Assembly: GCA_947311605.1 (NCBI GenBank)
Contig: CAMZLC010000091.1
Coordinates: 1-15,250 of the forward strand
DNA: 15,250 bases
Reading direction: 5' to 3'
DNA from: an uncultured Sulfurovum sp.
GTDB lineage: Bacteria; Campylobacterota; Campylobacteria; Campylobacterales; Sulfurovaceae
Of the stretch, positions 13,920 to 15,250 are shown one piece after another (the stretch's first letter is position 1; every line of letters starts with the position of its first letter). The notes under the pieces are model-generated. The model made no database searches. It was not told the origin of the DNA and worked only from the letters and a program-made list of their open reading frames with translations. The translations under genes and the position numbers were made by a program.

Positions 13920-14699
13920 ATGACACCTTACAAATATATTTTGAAGCCCCTATTGTTTTACGGACTGCTTACTTCAGCGATTTCAGCGATGGAGATCAAG
14001 AATCTTTCACAGGCGGTGGATGTGACAGGAAAGCAACGGATGTTTACACAGCGCATGCTGAAAGACTATACTATGGCAGGTATGCATAACCGTTTTGGCA
14101 ATCCCCGAGAAGATCTAAAAAAGATCATGGCGGCATTTGAGGATCATACGCAGTCTCTGTATGATTTTACTACGGATGATATCACCAAAAAGAGCATCGG
14201 GGCTTCGCAGAAACTCTGGATACCGGCAAAAGAGATGCTTGAGGCAGAGCCCAGCAAAAAGAATGCCCGGACACTACAGGTAAAACTTGAAGCACTACTC
14301 AAAGCTGCAGACGGAACCACCAAACTCTTTGCCAGGCTGACGGGTAAAAAATCTGGAGAGATTATCAATATCTCAGGGAGACAGCGCATGCTCTCTCAGC
14401 GTATCGCTGGCTTGTATATGATGAAATCCTGGGGAATAGATGATCCCGAATTTAAAGAGAAGATGGACGCCTCCATGAAACTCTTCAGTGATTCGCACAA
14501 AAAACTGAAGGCCTATGAAAAAAACACCCCCGAAACCACAGCGCTCTTGAAAAAAGTAGGAAAGAATTTTATGTTTTTTGAAATGATGGGTGGCTCGGAT
14601 ATCTTTATTCCTTCGCTGCTGTTCAAGAAGTCCATGATGATCCTCAAGGATATGAATACGGCTACGGGCCTCTATGCCAAGATCGGTGCAGCAGAGTAG
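13920..14699 (+). CDS. Secreted protein with two PilJ/NarX-type sensor motifs, c-di-GMP riboswitch-controlled
   Basis: A 259-residue protein with an N-terminal signal peptide (hydrophobic to ~residue 22, likely cleavage after AISA), hence periplasmic and soluble; no second membrane segment is seen. It carries two copies of the motif of the type IV pili methyl-accepting chemotaxis transducer N-terminal domain (PF13675): VDVTGKQRMFTQRM (33-46) and INISGRQRMLSQRI (149-162). Both resemble the nitrate-binding P-box of NarX (INxAGxLRMxSxR), including its ligand arginine (Arg40, Arg156). There is no kinase, GGDEF, HAMP or MCP signalling domain, so it may bind a ligand and act through a partner. ATG 13920 was chosen because AAGGAG (13908-13913) lies 6 nt upstream; the in-frame ATG at 13893 has no Shine-Dalgarno and would spoil the signal peptide. 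It appears monocistronic. Confidence 0.85.
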   Translation: MTPYKYILKPLLFYGLLTSAISAMEIKNLSQAVDVTGKQRMFTQRMLKDYTMAGMHNRFGNPREDLKKIMAAFEDHTQSLYDFTTDDITKKSIGASQKLWIPAKEMLEAEPSKKNARTLQVKLEALLKAADGTTKLFARLTGKKSGEIINISGRQRMLSQRIAGLYMMKSWGIDDPEFKEKMDASMKLFSDSHKKLKAYEKNTPETTALLKKVGKNFMFFEMMGGSDIFIPSLLFKKSMMILKDMNTATGLYAKIGAAE

Positions 14700-14742
14700 G
14701 GCTGCCCTGCAGCCCTGTCCGATAACCATGCTGCAAAGTATT

Positions 14743-15250
14743 CTATAGCTGTATCGTCTTTTTCTCTGTCAGACACATGGAGAAGTGTTTTTCGTAGTAG
14801 GCTGCCTCATTGGCAAACAGTACATATCTGGGATCCTCTCCTTCATAGCAGACATCTATGCCCTCCAGAGTGACAAAGAGAGGATCACCTTTTTCGATTT
14901 TTGTATAGCCGTTGTCCTGTAGGCTGGGGTGCAGCATGGCAGTGATCTCACCTTTGTTGTTGCGGGGGTAGTCTATCAATGTATCATGGTCGTAGATAGC
15001 CACCTCTGCGTACCGCTTGGCTTTGCCTTGGTTATAGAGATCGACATAGTCCAAAATAGTCTGTACCACACGCTCAGTTCCGAAGAACATATCGGCCCGA
15101 AGGACGCCTTGGGGGATGGGTCCTACTTCTATGGTGATGCCGTGTGGCGGAATAGAGCTCACAAATGAAGCATCCTCGGTGTCCCCATTCCAGCGAAAAA
15201 CGTGCAGTTCGGGTATCTGCTCCTGTGCATAGGCAATGGCCTGCCAAGTA
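14743..15250 (-). CDS. Aspartoacylase / aminoacylase-2 family deacylase (N-terminus outside window)
   Basis: The C-terminal 168 residues of a zinc carboxypeptidase-fold deacylase that hydrolyses N-acyl amino acids such as N-acetylaspartate. The frame stays open to the window edge, so the start is beyond 15250; the GTG at 15162 is an internal Val codon. PHGITIEVGPIPQGVLRAD matches the aspartoacylase signature with its catalytic Glu (ITIEVGP). The C-terminal domain has the family's PSLQD, GDPLFVTLEGIDVCYEG and FANEAAYYEK stretches, the last holding the substrate-binding Tyr of human ASPA. The zinc-ligand residues lie mostly in the missing part. Family length is about 300-315, so roughly half is visible. 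It converges on the PilJ-domain gene, 43 nt away, with no obvious shared terminator. The physiological substrate here is unknown. Confidence 0.9.
   Translation of the reverse strand, partial: TWQAIAYAQEQIPELHVFRWNGDTEDASFVSSIPPHGITIEVGPIPQGVLRADMFFGTERVVQTILDYVDLYNQGKAKRYAEVAIYDHDTLIDYPRNNKGEITAMLHPSLQDNGYTKIEKGDPLFVTLEGIDVCYEGEDPRYVLFANEAAYYEKHFSMCLTEKKTIQL

Noticed and set aside
14697..14717. GC-rich hairpin GGGCTG-CCCTG-CAGCCC at the end of the PilJ-domain gene
   Set aside because: An 8-bp stem is visible including flanking pairs, but no T run follows on either strand, so I do not call an intrinsic terminator.

Overview
The window looks like a chromosomal, housekeeping stretch of a Campylobacterota genome, probably a Sulfurovum/Sulfurimonas-like bacterium. 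This is inferred from protein character, from the order fabZ-lpxA-clpX-mreB-mreC-carB, which is typical of that phylum, and from T-rich promoters with a strong TATAAT box and no clear -35. I could not run a database search. There are no rRNA or tRNA genes, insertion sequences, phage genes or CRISPR arrays.

Layout. On the + strand, 1-2911 holds the 3' part of glyS, a 67-residue membrane protein and a stand-alone MnmC C-terminal-type FAD oxidoreductase. These converge on a long minus-strand block (13668 down to 2931). In transcription order that block reads: DnaQ/ExoX-like exonuclease, FUN14-family membrane protein, queH, fabZ, lpxA, clpX, mreB, mreC, carB, and a short Sua5/YrdC-like protein. 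Most spacings are under 45 nt, lpxA and clpX overlap, and mreC and carB are 91 nt apart. A divergent intergenic region (13669-13919) follows. It carries an extended -10 promoter, a c-di-GMP-I (GEMM-I) riboswitch and a strong Shine-Dalgarno for a secreted 259-residue protein with two PilJ/NarX-type sensor motifs. The window ends with the C-terminal part of an aspartoacylase on the minus strand.

How the genes fit together. fabZ and lpxA supply acyl-ACP and lipid A precursors, mreB and mreC organise cell-wall elongation, and clpX is protein quality control, so the central block is an envelope and shape cluster. carB feeds arginine and pyrimidine synthesis. GlyS, MnmC2, QueH and the Sua5-like protein all act on tRNA: charging, wobble U34, queuosine 34 and possibly t6A37.

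Most notable are (1) the c-di-GMP riboswitch in front of a free-standing periplasmic protein with tandem P-box-like motifs, which would link a second messenger to a possible periplasmic small-ligand sensor; (2) a perfect hairpin pairing the mreC Shine-Dalgarno with the mreB stop codon in its loop, a likely translational-coupling device; and (3) a 17-nt palindrome centred on the carB -10 box.
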